Positions 49,755 through 59,987 of a stretch of DNA of 64,000 nucleotides are shown one piece after another; positions within the stretch are counted from its first letter, which is position 1; each line of letters begins with the position of its first letter. The stretch comes from Deferrisoma camini S3R1 (GTDB taxonomy: Bacteria; Desulfobacterota; Deferrisomatia; Deferrisomatales; Deferrisomataceae). The notes under the pieces are model-generated. The model was given only the letters and a program-made list of their open reading frames with translations. It had not been told where the DNA came from and ran no database searches. The position numbers were made by a program, and so were the translations under genes. Location: assembly GCF_000526155.1 (NCBI RefSeq), contig NZ_JAFN01000001.1, positions 454,824 through 518,823 on the forward strand. Reading direction: 5' to 3'.

Positions 49755-49990
49755 CTAGTGTCATGCTCTGCAAGTTCGTGCATTTCCCGAGGCGGTGGGG
49801 CCGGGGGCCCCTCTTTCGCTGAACGGCCTCGCAGGGGCCGCCTCGGCTCGGTCCGCTGCGGCGCGTGAGAGCACGCGCCGCGGCCGCTCCCCTGCACCGG
49901 GCGGCCCGGGCTGCTCGGCCGTCGCGCTTCGTCGGAGCCCCCGGCCCCACCGCTGCAATCCGTAAACCTTTTTGCGGAACGGGACACTAG
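49755..49990. repeat. 236-bp MITE-like inverted repeat within the methyltransferase operon
   Basis: The ends are CTAGTGTC (49755-49762) and GACACTAG (49983-49990). Further in, a 17-bp perfect inverted pair (GCGGTGGGGCCGGGGGC at 49792-49808 with its complement at 49937-49953) is followed by a central 10-bp palindrome GCGGCGCGTG/CACGCGCCGC (49858-49881). The whole can fold into one long hairpin. It encodes no protein. The right end contains the stop codon of the corrinoid gene. Confidence 0.8.
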
Positions 49991-50613
49991 GCCGCGATCA
50001 GGCGGCGGGCCAGTTCCACGGCGCCGGGGGCGTCCTCGCTGTAGCCGTCGGCCCCGATCTTCCGGGCGAAGGCCTCCGTGACCGGAGCGCCTCCGACCAT
50101 GGTCCGAATGGCCAGCCCGTTGTCCCGGATGGCCTTCACCGTGGCCTCCATGGCCGGCATGGTGGTGGTGAGCAGCGCCGACATGCACACGATCTGGGCC
50201 TGGTGCTCTGCGGCCGCGGCGAGGAACCTGTCGGTGTCCACGTCGACCCCAAGGTCGATCACCTGGAACCCGGCGCCCTCGAGCATCATGGCCACGAGGT
50301 TCTTGCCGATGTCGTGGAGGTCGCCCTTCACGGTGCCGATCACCAGGGTCCCCTTGGGCTGGGCGTCGTCCGCGCCCAGCCGGGGCCGGAGCACCTCGAG
50401 CCCTGCCTTCATGGCCTGGGCGGCCATGAGCATCTCGGGCACGAACAGCTCGCCTTCGCTGAACTTCTGGCCCACCTCGTCCATGGCTGCGATGAGCCCT
50501 TGGTTGAGCACCGAGTGCACGTCGGAGCCGGCGTCCAGCTCGGCCCGCACCAGCTCGGCCACGCGATCCTCGTCAAACTCCAGCACGGCATCGTAGATGT
50601 CTTGGACGGCCAT
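49987..50613 (-). CDS. Corrinoid (B12-binding) methyltransferase protein
   Basis: 208 residues. N-terminal helical cap (about 10-80), then a Rossmann-like B12 domain with the base-off motif GDLHDIG (Asp98, His100, Gly103). It accepts a methyl group on cob(I)alamin from the MttB-type enzyme and hands it to the MtgA-type enzyme. Oxidised Co(II) would be reset by the RACo protein encoded at 55642. It lies 15 bp downstream of a BCCT gene in the same operon. Confidence 0.94.
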   Translation of the reverse strand: MAVQDIYDAVLEFDEDRVAELVRAELDAGSDVHSVLNQGLIAAMDEVGQKFSEGELFVPEMLMAAQAMKAGLEVLRPRLGADDAQPKGTLVIGTVKGDLHDIGKNLVAMMLEGAGFQVIDLGVDVDTDRFLAAAAEHQAQIVCMSALLTTTMPAMEATVKAIRDNGLAIRTMVGGAPVTEAFARKIGADGYSEDAPGAVELARRLIAA

Positions 50614-50628
50614 TGGTCTCTCCTTCGG

Positions 50629-52140
50629 TCAAGGGTTGGGTGGGGAGGTACGGATCTCCTCCCACATGTCTCGGACGGTGGCTGCGAGGAGCAGCACCAT
50701 TACGGCGAGAAACGGCAGGGAGCCCACGATCGAGGCGGTCTGGAGCGCGTTGAGCCCCCCGGCGTACACGAGAACGGCGGCCACGGCCCCCAGGGTCGCC
50801 CCCCAGAACACGATGAGCCGGCGGCTTGCCCGCTCGGCGCCGCCCGTGGAGAAGGTGCTCACCACGTAGGTGGCCGAGTCGGCCGAGGTGATGAAGAACG
50901 AGGCGATCAGGAGGTTCGCCAGGGCGGTTAGGAGCCCGTAATGGGGCAGCTGGCGGAGGGTCCCGAACAGGGCGCTCTCCACGGCGGTCTGCACCATCCT
51001 CGCGATGGCCCCGCCCTGGGCCAGGTCGATGTGCACGGCGGTGCCGCCCAGGGCCGACGCAAAGGCGAACGAGAACAGGGACGGCAGCACCATGACCCCG
51101 ATCACGAACTCGCGCACGGTTCGGCCCCGGGAGATGCGGGCGATGAACGCGCCGACGAACGGCGCCCAGGCGACCCACCAGGCCCAGTAGAACACGGTCC
51201 ACGCGCGGGTCCACTCGGGGTTCCCGAACAGGGTCGTGCTCGTGGACAGCGGCACGATGTCCCGCAGGTAGTCTGCCAGGGCCCGGCCGAAGGTCGCGGC
51301 GAGGGCCCGGGTGGGCCCGTAGGCCAGGAAGAACCCCAGGAGCGTGAGCATCAGGAGCACGTTCAGGTTCGACAGCAGCTTGATGCCCCGGTTCACCCCG
51401 CTCACGGCCGATGCGATGAACAAGAGCGTGATCACGCCGATCACGGCGAGCGTGGTGCCCGCCCCGCCGGGCAGGCCAGCGCTCAGGTGGAGCCCGCTCG
51501 TGATCTGGAGGGCGCCGAGCCCCAGCGAGGTCACGACCCCCATCACCGTGGCCCAGATCGCGAGCACGTCCACCACCACCCCGGGCCATCCCTCGGCCCG
51601 GCGCCGGCCGATCAGCGGAGCCAGGCATCGGGAGACGAGGGCGGGCTCGCCCTTGCGGAAGTGGAAGTAGGCGATGGCCAGCCCCACCACCACGTAGGTG
51701 CCCCAGGCGTGCACGCCCCAGTGGAAGAAGAAGATCTTGAAGGCGAGCCGGGCCGCCTCGGGGGTGCCGGACGGCCCCGTGGGGGGCGAGGTGAAGTGGG
51801 TCATGGGCTCGGCGACCGACCAGAACACCAGCCCGATGCCCATGCCGGCGGAGAAGAGCATGGCGAACCAGCTCGTCCGGCTGAACTCGGGAGGCTCGTC
51901 GTCCCGGCCCAGGCGGATTCGGCCGAGGGGCGAGAGGGCCAGGACCAGCCCGGCCCCCACGAACAGGCTCACGAGCCCCAGGTAGAGCCCCCCGAGGTGT
52001 GTCGTGACGGCCTGGAGGACCCCGTTGGCCGCCCCACCGGTGGCCTCGGGCGCCAGGGCACCGGCCAGGAGGAACGGCAGCACCAGCAGGGCCGCGCCCC
52101 AGAACACCCTGCGGTCGATCCGGGAGTCGAGCCAACGCAT
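50629..52140 (-). CDS. BCCT-family transporter (second in operon)
   Basis: 503 residues with twelve membrane segments. BCCT signature FYWAWWVAWAPFVGAFIARISRGRT, and the substrate-site Trp-rich region in segment 8. Imports betaine, carnitine, choline or similar trimethylammonium compounds, coupled to ions or by exchange. Two BCCT genes in one operon suggest uptake plus exchange of the demethylated product, or two substrates. The start ATG is 11 bp past the MttB-type stop. Confidence 0.94.
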   Translation of the reverse strand: MRWLDSRIDRRVFWGAALLVLPFLLAGALAPEATGGAANGVLQAVTTHLGGLYLGLVSLFVGAGLVLALSPLGRIRLGRDDEPPEFSRTSWFAMLFSAGMGIGLVFWSVAEPMTHFTSPPTGPSGTPEAARLAFKIFFFHWGVHAWGTYVVVGLAIAYFHFRKGEPALVSRCLAPLIGRRRAEGWPGVVVDVLAIWATVMGVVTSLGLGALQITSGLHLSAGLPGGAGTTLAVIGVITLLFIASAVSGVNRGIKLLSNLNVLLMLTLLGFFLAYGPTRALAATFGRALADYLRDIVPLSTSTTLFGNPEWTRAWTVFYWAWWVAWAPFVGAFIARISRGRTVREFVIGVMVLPSLFSFAFASALGGTAVHIDLAQGGAIARMVQTAVESALFGTLRQLPHYGLLTALANLLIASFFITSADSATYVVSTFSTGGAERASRRLIVFWGATLGAVAAVLVYAGGLNALQTASIVGSLPFLAVMVLLLAATVRDMWEEIRTSPPNP

Positions 52141-52150
52141 CCGGGTCTCC

Positions 52151-53575
52151 TCACGTCCCGCGCTTGCGGGTCTCCACGTAGGCGGCCAGGTCCCGCTCCA
52201 CGGCCGGGTCGATGTCGGGCTTCCGGTACCGGGCCAGGCGCTCCTCCACCGCCCGGGCGGCGCGGCGGGCCGCGTCCAGGCCGCCGGCCTGCTTCCAGCC
52301 CTCGTGGCTGGCCCGGTTCGCCAGCTTGGGCAGGAAGAACTCGGTGCGGCACAGTTTGAACGTCTTGGGCTGGGTCAGGTACTGGCCGCCGATCCCGACC
52401 TGCTGGATGGTGGGCAGGTCGATCGCTTCATCGGTCACGGCCACGGGCGAGGTGATCTTGCGGACCATGCCGCACAGCTCCTCGTCCAGCAGGAACTTCT
52501 CGAAGCTCATCGCAATGTACGACCCCAGGATGCCGGCGGAGTGGAGCACGAAGTTCACGCCGTTTCGCACCGTGGTCAGAAGGGAGAGGGCCGACTCCAT
52601 GCCCGCCTGGGCGTCGGGCACGTGGCTGTCGGTCAGGGCGCCGCCGCTTCGGCAGGGCAGCCCGTAGAACCGGGCCATCTGTGCCGCGGCCGACACGAAC
52701 ATCGGGTACTCCGGGGCGCCGATCGAGAGGCCGCCGCTGCGCATGTCCATGGCCGACGAGGTGGAGCCGTACACGACCGGGGTGCCGGGGTTCACCAGCT
52801 GGGCCAGGGTGATGCCGGCCAGGATCTCGGCGTTCTGGAGCGCGAGCACCCCGGCCTGGGTCACCGGCCCCGACGACCCGGCCATGATCAGGGCGGCCAC
52901 GACGCAGGGCTGCCCGTACCGGGCCAGCTCGATGAGGCTCGCGGCCATCTCCTCGGAGAACTGCAGGGGGGAGAGGGAGTTGATCAGCGAGATCGTCACC
53001 GGTTTGTTCCGGATCGCCTCGGTGCCGCCCCAGATCCGGCCGGCCATCTCCAGGGTGTCCCGCGCGCCCTGCCGGGACACCGGGGCCCCCATGAACGCCT
53101 TGTCGCACAGGACGATGCTCGAAAAGAGCATGTCCAGGTGGGCGGTGTCGCTCGGCACGTCCGACGGCTCCACCATCATGAACCCGTTCATGTCCAGGTA
53201 CGGGGAGGTCTGGATGAGCTTGCAGAACCGGTTGTAGTCCTCAAGAGTCGCCTCCCGCTGGACCCCTTCGGCCGTCGCCACGAACGGAGCGCCGTAGCCG
53301 GGGGCCAGGACGAAGTCGTCCCCGCCCACGGCCACGTCGTGCTCGGGGTTGCGGGCGTGGATCACGAACCGGCCGGGCGCGGTCTCCAGGGCGGCGCGGA
53401 CATCGGCCTCGGTGAGCCGGACAACCTTGCCGTCCACGCTCTTGCCGTGCTTCTCGAAGATCTCCAGGGCCTCGGGCTCGTTGAACGCCACCCCCGTGCT
53501 GGCCAGAAGCTCCATGGAGGCGTCGTGGAGCCGTAGAAGCTCCTCGGGTGTGAACTCGTGCATGCGGTCGTGCAT
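52151..53575 (-). CDS. MttB-superfamily methyltransferase, non-pyrrolysine (MtgB-like)
   Basis: 474 residues of the trimethylamine methyltransferase family (MHEFTPEELLRLHDASMELL; GVAFNEPEALEIFEKHG; VYGSTSSAMDMRSGGLSIGAPE). The true MttB carries pyrrolysine at an in-frame UAG; here the frame has no internal stop. It therefore belongs to the non-Pyl branch, which includes glycine betaine methyltransferase MtgB and relatives for carnitine, proline betaine and other N-methyl compounds. It transfers one methyl to the corrinoid protein. Two BCCT genes favour a betaine-like substrate. GAGGAGA lies before the ATG. Confidence 0.93.
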   Translation of the reverse strand: MHDRMHEFTPEELLRLHDASMELLASTGVAFNEPEALEIFEKHGKSVDGKVVRLTEADVRAALETAPGRFVIHARNPEHDVAVGGDDFVLAPGYGAPFVATAEGVQREATLEDYNRFCKLIQTSPYLDMNGFMMVEPSDVPSDTAHLDMLFSSIVLCDKAFMGAPVSRQGARDTLEMAGRIWGGTEAIRNKPVTISLINSLSPLQFSEEMAASLIELARYGQPCVVAALIMAGSSGPVTQAGVLALQNAEILAGITLAQLVNPGTPVVYGSTSSAMDMRSGGLSIGAPEYPMFVSAAAQMARFYGLPCRSGGALTDSHVPDAQAGMESALSLLTTVRNGVNFVLHSAGILGSYIAMSFEKFLLDEELCGMVRKITSPVAVTDEAIDLPTIQQVGIGGQYLTQPKTFKLCRTEFFLPKLANRASHEGWKQAGGLDAARRAARAVEERLARYRKPDIDPAVERDLAAYVETRKRGT

Positions 53576-53610
53576 GGATCGGATCTCCTCTTCGTGACGT
53601 CGCGGCCGCC

Positions 53611-55140
53611 TCAGGCAGCCCTTTGGGTGACGGTGTCGGTCGTCATCTCCCGGCGGTAGCGCGAAAGCCCCCGGAACGTGCCGTAGATCACGGCCAGCAG
53701 CAGGAACATCAGGGGGAACGCCGTGGCGATCGAGGCGGTCTGGATCGCCTTGAGGCTTCCGGTGCCGGCCAGCACCGCGGCCACCCCGCCCAGGGCGATG
53801 CCCCAGAAGGCCCTCAGGTTCCGGCTCGGGGTCTCGTGGCCCGACACGAACATGGCCAGGGCCATGGCGGCCGAGTTGGCGCTGGTCAGCACGAACACGC
53901 CCACGAGCACCACGAGGCCTACGGTGAGCACCTGGGTGAGGGGCAGGTGCCGGGCGATGGCGAAGATCGCGCTCTCCACGCCGTGGTCCGCGATGGTCTG
54001 GGTCACGTCCCAGTGGATGCCGGCCCCGCCGATCACGGCGTACCACAGGAAGTCGGCCAGGGTGGGCAGGATCAGGGTGGCGGCCACGGTCTGCCGGATG
54101 GTGCGGCCCTTGGAGATCCGGGCGATGAACATGGCCACGAACGGGGCCCAGCTCATCCACCAGGCCCAGTAGAACACGGTCCAGGCGCCGATCCACTTCT
54201 CGGCCGCCCCGGGCTCGGTGTAGAGGCTCAGACCCAGGAAGTTCTGAAGGTACTGGCCCAGGCTGTTGGTGAACAGGTCCATGAAGTACCGGGTGGGCCC
54301 CACCAGGAACACGAACAGCCACACCGCGATCGTGGCGTACATGCGCCAATCGGCCAGCAGCTTCACGCCCTTTTCGAGGCCCGTGTACACGGCCAGGGTG
54401 AACACGGCCGTCAGAACGCCGATGATCGCGTAGGTGCCCACGGTGCCCACGTCGAACCCGTATGCGAACTGGATGCCGCTCTTCATCTGCAGGGCCACCA
54501 GCCCGGTGGTGGTGGCCAGGCCCCCCAGGGTGGCGAACACGGCGAAGATGTCCAGTACCTTGCCCCAGACCCCGAAGATCCGGTCGCCCAGCACGTAGTA
54601 GAAGGCGCTCGAGAACCGGAACGGCAGGTCCTTGGTGTAGCAGGCGTGGGCCAGGGGGACCGTGAGCATGAGGTAGATGGCCCAGGCCGACAGCCCCCAG
54701 TGGAAGAACGACTGGGTCATGGCGTTGGCCGCGGCCTCGGGGGTCTTGGCCGCCCCCCCGAAGTACGGCGGCGGGGTCATGTAGTGGTAGGCCGGCTCGG
54801 CCGGCCCCCAGAAGATGATGCCGGCCGCGATGGCCGCCCCGAACAGCATGGCGAACCAGGAGAAGTTGGAGAACTCGGGCCGGTCGTCGGGTCTTCCGAG
54901 GCGCATCTTCCCCAGATCGGTGACCAGGAGCAGGAACGACGCGACCACGAGCAGGAAGGCGGTCAGGAGGTAGAGCCAACCCCACTGGGTGGTGGTCCAG
55001 GAGAACACGGCGTTGATGGTGTCGGAGAACGATGTGGGCGCCACCACGGCCCACAGGACGAAGGCGGCGGTGACCGCGGCCGACACCCCAAAGGTGATCG
55101 GGTCGAAGGGGCGGGCGGACGAACCACGGGGCTCCGGCAT
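53611..55140 (-). CDS. BCCT-family transporter (first gene of operon)
   Basis: 509 residues with twelve membrane segments. FYWAWWMSWAPFVAMFIARISKGRT is the BCCT signature. The N-terminal segment (MPEPRGSSARPFDPITFG) is short, and there is no long regulatory C-terminal tail as in osmo-sensing BetP, which favours a catabolic importer. GGAGG is 7 bp before the ATG. A sigma-54 promoter element lies about 45 bp upstream of the start. Confidence 0.94.
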   Translation of the reverse strand: MPEPRGSSARPFDPITFGVSAAVTAAFVLWAVVAPTSFSDTINAVFSWTTTQWGWLYLLTAFLLVVASFLLLVTDLGKMRLGRPDDRPEFSNFSWFAMLFGAAIAAGIIFWGPAEPAYHYMTPPPYFGGAAKTPEAAANAMTQSFFHWGLSAWAIYLMLTVPLAHACYTKDLPFRFSSAFYYVLGDRIFGVWGKVLDIFAVFATLGGLATTTGLVALQMKSGIQFAYGFDVGTVGTYAIIGVLTAVFTLAVYTGLEKGVKLLADWRMYATIAVWLFVFLVGPTRYFMDLFTNSLGQYLQNFLGLSLYTEPGAAEKWIGAWTVFYWAWWMSWAPFVAMFIARISKGRTIRQTVAATLILPTLADFLWYAVIGGAGIHWDVTQTIADHGVESAIFAIARHLPLTQVLTVGLVVLVGVFVLTSANSAAMALAMFVSGHETPSRNLRAFWGIALGGVAAVLAGTGSLKAIQTASIATAFPLMFLLLAVIYGTFRGLSRYRREMTTDTVTQRAA

Positions 55141-55184
55141 GGCGAACCTCCTCGAGATCGGGGAAACGGTCGGCCCTGCCGGGG

Positions 55185-55199
55185 AGCAAGCCCCGTGCC
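55185..55199 (-). promoter_or_regulatory. Sigma-54 promoter (-24/-12) of the methyltransferase operon
   Basis: On the minus strand GGCACGGGGCTTGCT keeps GG and GC ten bases apart and matches TGGCACG-N4-TTGCW except for the first T. The start would be near 55173, giving a ~33-nt leader that includes the Shine-Dalgarno. CGAAAA/TTTTCG (55304-55319) and two TTTGCGGC direct repeats (about 55344-55366) upstream are candidate activator sites. Caution: the sequence also resembles the right half of the dispersed hairpin repeat. Confidence 0.6.
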
Positions 55200-55380
55200 T
55201 CCCAAGGGCGTTGGGGTGGGGAGTCGCGCGAACCGGCCGGGAACAGCGCAAAAAAACAGGTTTTGGGACCCCCCAGGCCGGCCGGGCGGAGGGCGTGGAG
55301 TGCCGAAAAGATTTTTTCGTCTTCCCGGGGAACGGAAAAAGAGTTTGCGGCAAAAGTTTTTGCGGCGAGGCCCAAAGCCC

Positions 55381-55463
55381 CAGCCCGCCGGCCGCCCGGC
55401 CGCCCAGGGGCCGAAGGCCCCAGACCGGCGACCGTTGACCGTAGACCGACGACCGAAGTTCCA
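55381..55463. repeat. Octad/heptad repeats with GAA mini-hairpin
   Basis: CCGCCCGG/CCGCCCAG octads, then GGGGCCGAAGGCCCC, then five NNGACCG heptads ending AAGTT and CCATGGAAG. It is nearly identical to 14265-14313. The rest of 55141-55641 holds the sigma-54 promoter, A/T-rich possible activator sites and short repeat copy C. Confidence 0.85.
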
Positions 55464-55541
55464 TGGAAGCCCCCTTCGGCCCCGGGGGCCCTTACAACGG
55501 GGAAGGGTAACCTTAGTTGGTCCGGGGCCATTGCCGGCGGC

Positions 55542-55594
55542 GGGCATGGGGCCTGCTTCCGGCCGCGCGCGGCTCTCCAGCAGACCCCATGCCC
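55542..55594. repeat. Dispersed hairpin repeat, short copy C
   Basis: GGGCATGGGGCCTGC pairs with GCAGACCCCATGCCC (14 of 15) over a GC-rich 23-nt loop. Its two arms match the left and right cores of copies A and B without the ~110-bp middle. It lies about 50 bp before the RACo start. Confidence 0.7.
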
Positions 55595-55641
55595 CCCGAG
55601 GGCCCTCGGTTTGAACGCAACCCGATGTGACGAGGTATGGG

Positions 55642-57324
55642 ATGACGACCTTCCGAATCGAACCGGGCGGCCGGACCGTGACGGCGCGGCCCGGAGAGAC
55701 CCTGTGGCAGGCACTGCAGAGGGCGGGGCTCGCCCCGGACGCCCCGTGCGGGGGCAACGGCGTGTGCGGCGGGTGCCGGGTGAGGGTGCGCGGCTCCCGG
55801 CCCGCTCCGCCGACCCCCCACCGGAACCTGACCCCTGCGGATGGGGCGTCGGGGATCCGGCTCGCGTGCCGGCTGGTGCCGCAGGAAGGGTGGGTGGTGG
55901 AGCTCGTCGGGCCCGACGCCGCCGTGAAGATCGTCGAGGCCGGGGGCTGGGAGGGGCCTCCCGGGGAGCCGTGGGCCCGGGTGGAGGGGGCTTCCGGCGC
56001 CTGGGCCGTCCGGTTCGGCAGGGCCCGGCCGGTTCCCCTGCGGGTGTGGCACGAGGGATGGCGACCCCGGGGGGTCGCCATCGACCTCGGCACGACCACG
56101 CTCGTCGTGTCCCTGGTGGACCTCGGGTCCGGTCGGCGGCTCGCGTCTCGCAGCGGGCTGAACCCCCAGACGCGGTTCGGCCACGACGTGGTGAGCCGGA
56201 TCTTGGCCGGTTCCCGGCCGGAGGGGCTCCGCACCCTTCGGGACCAGGTCCGGGCCGCGGTGCGCGGCCTCGTGGCCGGGTGCTGCCGGGACGCCGGCGT
56301 GGCCCCCGATGAGGTGCTGGAAGCGGTGGTGGGCGGCAACACCACCATGCTCCACCTGGCCCTCGGAAAGGATCCCGCCCCGCTCGGCCGGTTCCCGTTT
56401 CGGCACGGGCTGCGAACCGGTTGCACCCGCTCCCTTCGGCCCTGGCGGCTCGGGGTCAACCCGGCGGCCCGGCTCTACGTGCCGCCCGTGGCCCACGCCT
56501 TCGTGGGGAGCGACGTCACCGTGGGGCTCTGGGCCACGGGGTTCTTCCGGGCCGAACGGCCCGAGCTGTTCTTGGACGTGGGAACCAACGGCGAGGTGGC
56601 GCTGACGGCCGGCGGCCGGCGCCTGGTCACCTCGGCCGCGGCCGGGCCGGCGTTCGAGGGAATGGGGATCCGGTTCGGCATGCGGGCCGCGGCCGGTGCG
56701 ATCGAGGGGGTGGGGTGGAACGGCCGCGACCTGGTGGTGCGCACCGTGGGCGGCGGGCCCGCCCGGGGGATCTGCGGAAGCGGGCTCGCCGACGCGGTGG
56801 CCGTCCTTCTGGACCTCGGCGTGATCGACCCGACGGGCAGGGTGCTCCGAAGGGAGGAGTTCGGGGGGGCGGCGGCGCTGCGGGAGCGGCTCCGGCTCCT
56901 GGAGGGCAAGCCGGCGGTACACCTGGCGAAGGGGGTGTACCTGACCCAGGCGGACGTGCGACAGGTTCAGCTGGCCAAGGCCGCGATTCGGGCGGCCGTG
57001 GACTGCCTGCTGGACGTTGCAGGGGTGGGGCCAGAGGCCCTGGGGCGGGTGGTCCTGGCCGGCGGGTTCGGCCGCCACCTGCGGCCCGAGGGCCTGGAGC
57101 GGATCGGCCTTCTTCCGCCGGGCCTCGTCTCGCGGGTGGTCTCCGCCGGGAACACCAGCCAGGCCGGGTGCGAGGCCCTGCTCCGGGACGCTCGGGCCCG
57201 CTCCCGTTTGAAGCGGGCGGTGCGGTCGCTGGAGCACGTGGGCCTGGCGGGGTCTCCGGGGTTCCAGGACCGCTTCCTGGCCGCGATGCGGTTCCCAACG
57301 ATGTCAAAGCCCTGGATACTTTAG
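55642..57324 (+). CDS. RACo-type reductive activator of corrinoid proteins
   Basis: 560 residues. N-terminal [2Fe-2S] ferredoxin domain with Cys36, Cys42, Cys45 (CGGNGVCGGC) and Cys76. A linker follows, then a large ASKHA ATPase domain starting at VAIDLGTTTLVVSLVDLG, with FLDVGTNGE and AGNTSQAG. It uses ATP to drive electrons to Co(II)-corrinoid, restoring Co(I). It is divergent from the methyltransferase operon it presumably serves. The ATG at 55642 has GAGG 6 bp upstream. Confidence 0.93.
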   Translation: MTTFRIEPGGRTVTARPGETLWQALQRAGLAPDAPCGGNGVCGGCRVRVRGSRPAPPTPHRNLTPADGASGIRLACRLVPQEGWVVELVGPDAAVKIVEAGGWEGPPGEPWARVEGASGAWAVRFGRARPVPLRVWHEGWRPRGVAIDLGTTTLVVSLVDLGSGRRLASRSGLNPQTRFGHDVVSRILAGSRPEGLRTLRDQVRAAVRGLVAGCCRDAGVAPDEVLEAVVGGNTTMLHLALGKDPAPLGRFPFRHGLRTGCTRSLRPWRLGVNPAARLYVPPVAHAFVGSDVTVGLWATGFFRAERPELFLDVGTNGEVALTAGGRRLVTSAAAGPAFEGMGIRFGMRAAAGAIEGVGWNGRDLVVRTVGGGPARGICGSGLADAVAVLLDLGVIDPTGRVLRREEFGGAAALRERLRLLEGKPAVHLAKGVYLTQADVRQVQLAKAAIRAAVDCLLDVAGVGPEALGRVVLAGGFGRHLRPEGLERIGLLPPGLVSRVVSAGNTSQAGCEALLRDARARSRLKRAVRSLEHVGLAGSPGFQDRFLAAMRFPTMSKPWIL

Positions 57325-57393
57325 CCGGGCTTTTCGTCCGTAAGGGGCGATGGTCCCTACTCGTTCGCTCGGGGCTGGGTCTGATCCAGCCGG

Positions 57394-57419
57394 AAGGCCT
57401 GCCCCTCTGGGCAGGCCTT
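57394..57419. terminator. Bidirectional hairpin between convergent genes
   Basis: A perfect 11-bp stem AAGGCCTGCCC/GGGCAGGCCTT with loop CTCT, between the RACo stop and the response-regulator stop. No T-run. Confidence 0.6.
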
Positions 57420-57420
57420 G

Positions 57421-58775
<1,355 letters not shown>

Positions 58776-58776
<1 letters not shown>

Positions 58777-59978
58777 TACGGTGCCCCTCCCGCCGCCGGT
58801 AACACGACGGTGAATGTCGTCCCTCCGCCCACCTCGCTGTGGACTGAGATCTCGCCGCGGTGGCGTCGGACGATGTTGTAGCTCACCGAAAGGCCAAGCC
58901 CCAGTCCTTCCCCCACTCCTTTCGTGGTGAAAAAGGGATCCCAGATCCGCTCCAGCAGATCCTCAGGGATGCCCGGGCCGTTGTCCTCTACCTCGAACAC
59001 CACCGAATACTCTTGCGGAAAGGCCCTGAGCTCGACCTTGCCTCCGCGTCCAACGGCTTGAAGGGCGTTTGTGGCCAGGTTCAGGATCACCTGGCGCAGG
59101 GCTGCCGGGTCTCCCTGCACACACGGAACCGCTGGGGCTGCCTCCACGTGAAGCTCCACGTCATGGTACCGGGCCATGTGGCCCAGGAGCTGGACCGCCT
59201 CGTCCATCAGCTGCCGAAGGTCCACCGGTCCTGAGCTGTGCTCGGACTTCCGGCTGAAACTCAGGAGGCTGTCAATGATCCCCTTGCACCGGTACACCTC
59301 GCGGACGATGACCTCCAGGTATTCGGGGAAGTCCTCCAGGCGAGGATCGGCCGCAAGCTCGGATTGATCCCGAAGCCGGCGTTGCAATGCCTCAGCGTAC
59401 CCGGCTACCGAACTCAACGGGTTGTTGATCTCGTGGGCCACGCCGGCGGCAAGCACCCCCAGGCTCGTGAGCTTTTCCGCTTGGAGGAGTTGGAGCTCCC
59501 TCACCCTCTTTTCCGTCACGTCCCGCAAGAAGACCAGAGCCCGGGCGAATCGTCCGTCCGCATCCGCAATGGGGGTGGCCGTGGTCTCCAGGTACCTGGC
59601 GCCCTTAGGCCCTTCGATGGTGAGGGAGTCGTCCCGAACCTCGCCCCGCAGAGCGCCGGCCACCGGGCAGCCCGGGGCACCGCACTCCCTTGCCGGATGG
59701 AAAAACCGTCGGCAGGTGGCGGGCTCGGAGACCGCGTCGGGAAAGATCTCTGCCCACACGTGATTGGAGTACTGGAGGCGGCCGGCCGCGTCGAACACGG
59801 CGACCCCATCCTTGATGGCTCCGAAAACGGCCTGCAGCTCGTTGGTCCGGACGCGGAGATCCCGGTTGATGGCCTCGAGTTCACGGATCTTCTGCTTGAC
59901 GTCCGCGTAGAATCCGATCTTCGAGCTCTCGAGCCCGAGCAGATGCTCCAGTTGGTTCTCATCGATTGGACGGTTCAT
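58776..59978 (-). CDS. PAS-containing sensor histidine kinase
   Basis: 400 residues, no membrane segment, so a soluble sensor. Coiled coil (about 20-50), then a PAS domain (about 50-165) with an unusual Cys set CRRFFHPARECGAPGCP that could bind a metal or Fe-S centre. The HisKA domain has the phospho-acceptor His in AAGVAHEINNPLSS, and the ATPase domain has DNGPGIPEDLLERIWDPFFT and GLGLSVSYNIV. A cytosolic redox or metabolite signal is plausible. It is encoded between the dehydrogenase and the regulator, nearly without gaps. Confidence 0.94.
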
Positions 59979-59987
59979 CGTGTCCCG

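Noticed and set aside
52151-53575. Pyrrolysine-containing trimethylamine methyltransferase
   Set aside because: No in-frame UAG within the conserved region; it belongs to the non-pyrrolysine branch.
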